In this document: piece after piece, positions 5,243 to 5,990 of the stretch
Layout: each line of letters begins with the position of its first letter
How positions within the stretch are numbered: the stretch's first letter is position 1
Program-made: the position numbers and the translations under genes
The notes under the pieces: generated by a model
What the model saw: only the letters and a program-made list of their open reading frames with translations
Databases searched by the model: none
Told to the model about the DNA's origin: nothing
From: JAMCZU01 sp964479405
Lineage (GTDB): Bacteria; Patescibacteriota; UBA1384; UBA12157; JAENIV01
Assembly (NCBI GenBank): GCA_964479405.1
Contig: CAYZMA010000043.1
Coordinates: 1 to 5,990 of the forward strand
Reading direction: 5' to 3'
DNA: 5,990 nucleotides

Positions 5243-5769
5243 CTTATAATATTATCTCTAAACCTGTTGTCCACCTCGTAGGTGGACACTCGGTTAAGAA
5301 TGGATATTTCTCGTTCATTTTCACTAATATGTTTAAAATTTATATAAATAGTATTTTTGGGCAAGAGTTTTTTTATTTTTTCAGCCCATTCAATCACCAT
5401 CACCACATCTTTTCTATTGAAATAATCTTCAATTCCAACCGAAATAATATCATTAGGTGTCCCCACTCTATAAGCATCTATATGAACAAATTTTGTCAAA
5501 CCTTTTGTTACACCTCGTAGGTGTAACATTGGTTGTAAAATATTATACTCTTTTAAAACTACAAAAGTTGAGCTGGTCACAGCTTCTTTAATTCCTAGTT
5601 CTTCAGCTAAACCCTTCACAAATACAGTTTTACCAGCGCCTAAATCGCCGATTAAACCAATTATTTCCCCGCCTTTTAATTTTTGAGCAAATTTTTGAGC
5701 AAATCTAATTGTTTCTTCGGCGCTACGTGAGATCGTCACCAAAATTTCCTCCGATCGGTGGATTATCAT
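5239..5769 (-). CDS. tsaE: TsaE, ATPase of t6A tRNA modification, carrying two palindromic-element insertions
   Basis: TsaE is the P-loop ATPase that resets the TsaB-TsaD complex during t6A synthesis. From the ATG at 5769 the protein has 176 residues. It shows the P-loop GDLGAGKT (41-48), the switch SSTF (66-69; the family usually has SPTF), KEY (74-76), H96-x-D98-x-Y100-R101 and the EW pair (E127, W128). Residues 79-91 are encoded by palindromic copy 3 and lengthen the loop between KEY and HIDAYR by about 12 residues. Residues 159-170 come from copy 2, near the C-terminus. All catalytic motifs remain intact, so the gene looks functional. Two starts are plausible: ATG 5769 (GGAG 8 nt upstream) or GTG 5739 (GGAGG 8 nt upstream, 166 residues). 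Both overlap the preceding gene, by 47 or 17 nt, and the stop overlaps tsaB. Confidence 0.93.
   Translation of the reverse strand: MIIHRSEEILVTISRSAEETIRFAQKFAQKLKGGEIIGLIGDLGAGKTVFVKGLAEELGIKEAVTSSTFVVLKEYNILQPMLHLRGVTKGLTKFVHIDAYRVGTPNDIISVGIEDYFNRKDVVMVIEWAEKIKKLLPKNTIYINFKHISENEREISILNRVSTYEVDNRFRDNIIR
5261..5295 (-). repeat. Palindromic element copy 2, translated within the tsaE C-terminus
   Basis: This 35-nt element runs from AACC to GGTT around the hairpin TGTCCACCT-CGT-AGGTGGACA (5268-5288, 9-bp perfect stem). On the tsaE strand it is read as residues 159-170, NRVSTYEVDNRF. It also lies about 20-50 nt before the tsaB start, so the mRNA hairpin could affect coupling between the two genes. 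Confidence 0.85.
5499..5534 (-). repeat. Palindromic element copy 3, translated inside tsaE
   Basis: The element is exactly 36 nt (12 codons) from AACC to GGTT around the hairpin GTTACACCT-CGT-AGGTGTAAC (5507-5527). In tsaE it supplies most of residues 79-91 (QPMLHLRGVTKGL) and uses a different frame from copy 2. In the frame used by copy 2, this copy would contain a TAA stop. Stem changes relative to copies 1 and 2 (TCC/GGA to TTA-C/G-TAA) are compensated on both sides. Confidence 0.85.
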
Positions 5770-5990
5770 TTTTCATTCTCCAGAGCTTGATAATCAATAT
5801 TAACAGAAAAACAAGTGAGAGTCCAACAAAAACCTTGACCATTTCAATCCAAAATGAAGATTTGTAACCACCGATTTGAGTGTTTTGATTATTTAAATTT
5901 TGATCATTTGCCGAGGCAACTTTTTGACTTGTCGGCGCCCGCGCTTTGGCAGTGGTAGTGGCGGCTTTTGCTGTTCCTACCACTGAAGAT
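5723..5990 (-). CDS. C-terminal part of a single-span membrane protein, partial at window edge
   Basis: The frame is open to the edge of the window, so the N-terminus is missing; the GTG at 5983 is probably an internal valine codon. About 89 residues are visible. First comes an Ala/Thr/Lys-rich low-complexity stretch, then an Asn/Gln-rich linker, a hydrophobic span (EMVKVFVGLSLVFLLILIIK region), and a short hydrophilic tail with PPIGGNFGDD. By the positive-inside rule (KLWRMK after the span) the tail is cytoplasmic and the missing part lies outside. The Ala/Thr linker uses more GC-rich codons than its neighbours. It may anchor an extracytoplasmic domain, but no family can be assigned. The stop overlaps the start of tsaE, so the two are probably co-transcribed, though a functional link is not evident. 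Confidence 0.7.
   Translation of the reverse strand, partial: SSVVGTAKAATTTAKARAPTSQKVASANDQNLNNQNTQIGGYKSSFWIEMVKVFVGLSLVFLLILIIKLWRMKNDNPPIGGNFGDDLT
5748..5752 (-). promoter_or_regulatory. Shine-Dalgarno GGAGG for the alternative tsaE GTG start
   Basis: GGAGG on the minus strand lies 8 nt before the GTG at 5739, which would give a TsaE beginning (M)TISRSAEET, close to the usual family start. A competing GGAG (5781-5778) lies 8 nt before the ATG at 5769. Both are inside or overlap the end of the upstream gene, and sequence alone does not settle which is used. Confidence 0.5.

Noticed and set aside
5329..5520. Plus-strand open frame with a His run opposite tsaE
   Set aside because: The His run is the reverse complement of codons in the TsaE VVMVIEW region; it is a shadow.
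434..5534. CRISPR array from the repeated palindromes
   Set aside because: The copies are widely separated, irregularly spaced, partly inside a gene, and no cas gene is present.

Overview
This AT-rich window most likely comes from a Candidate Phyla Radiation (Patescibacteria) bacterium. The supporting signs are very short intergenic spaces, a small coiled-coil 'TIDDLARMVQNGF' protein of a type I associate with that group, a TsaB of only 121 residues, and an LCP protein ending in a LytR_C domain. TGA is read as a stop (tsaE, the DUF5674 gene), so the recoded-TGA lineages are unlikely. No mobile-element gene, CRISPR array, rRNA or tRNA was recognised.

Left part (1-1320, + strand): a small coiled-coil gene with its own promoter and terminator. 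It is followed by a 199-nt gap holding a terminator, a copy of a short palindromic repeat and a second long inverted repeat. Then comes a two-gene cassette (DUF5674 protein plus a conserved helical protein, overlapping by ATGA), closed by another palindromic repeat and an intrinsic terminator. A membrane-anchored extracytoplasmic protein of unknown function (1354-1911) follows and converges on the next operon.

Middle (1961-4856, - strand): an envelope operon in the order LCP glycopolymer ligase, seven-span membrane protein of unknown function, membrane-anchored parvulin foldase. The gaps are only 4 and 9 nt.

Right part (4877-5990, - strand): the C-terminal end of a single-span membrane protein, then tsaE and tsaB, which make parts of the machinery for the tRNA modification t6A. 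These genes overlap one another.

Two patterns stand out. First, a family of 35-37 nt palindromic elements (A/T-ACC, a 9-10 bp hairpin with a CGT or CGG tip, then GGTT) occurs four times. Two copies lie between genes and two lie inside tsaE, where they are translated in different reading frames as extra peptide, much as Rickettsia palindromic elements are. Second, all four genes that appear to begin transcription units have a -10-like hexamer ending exactly 6 nt before the start codon. This predicts leaderless mRNAs, whereas some downstream genes carry Shine-Dalgarno sequences.
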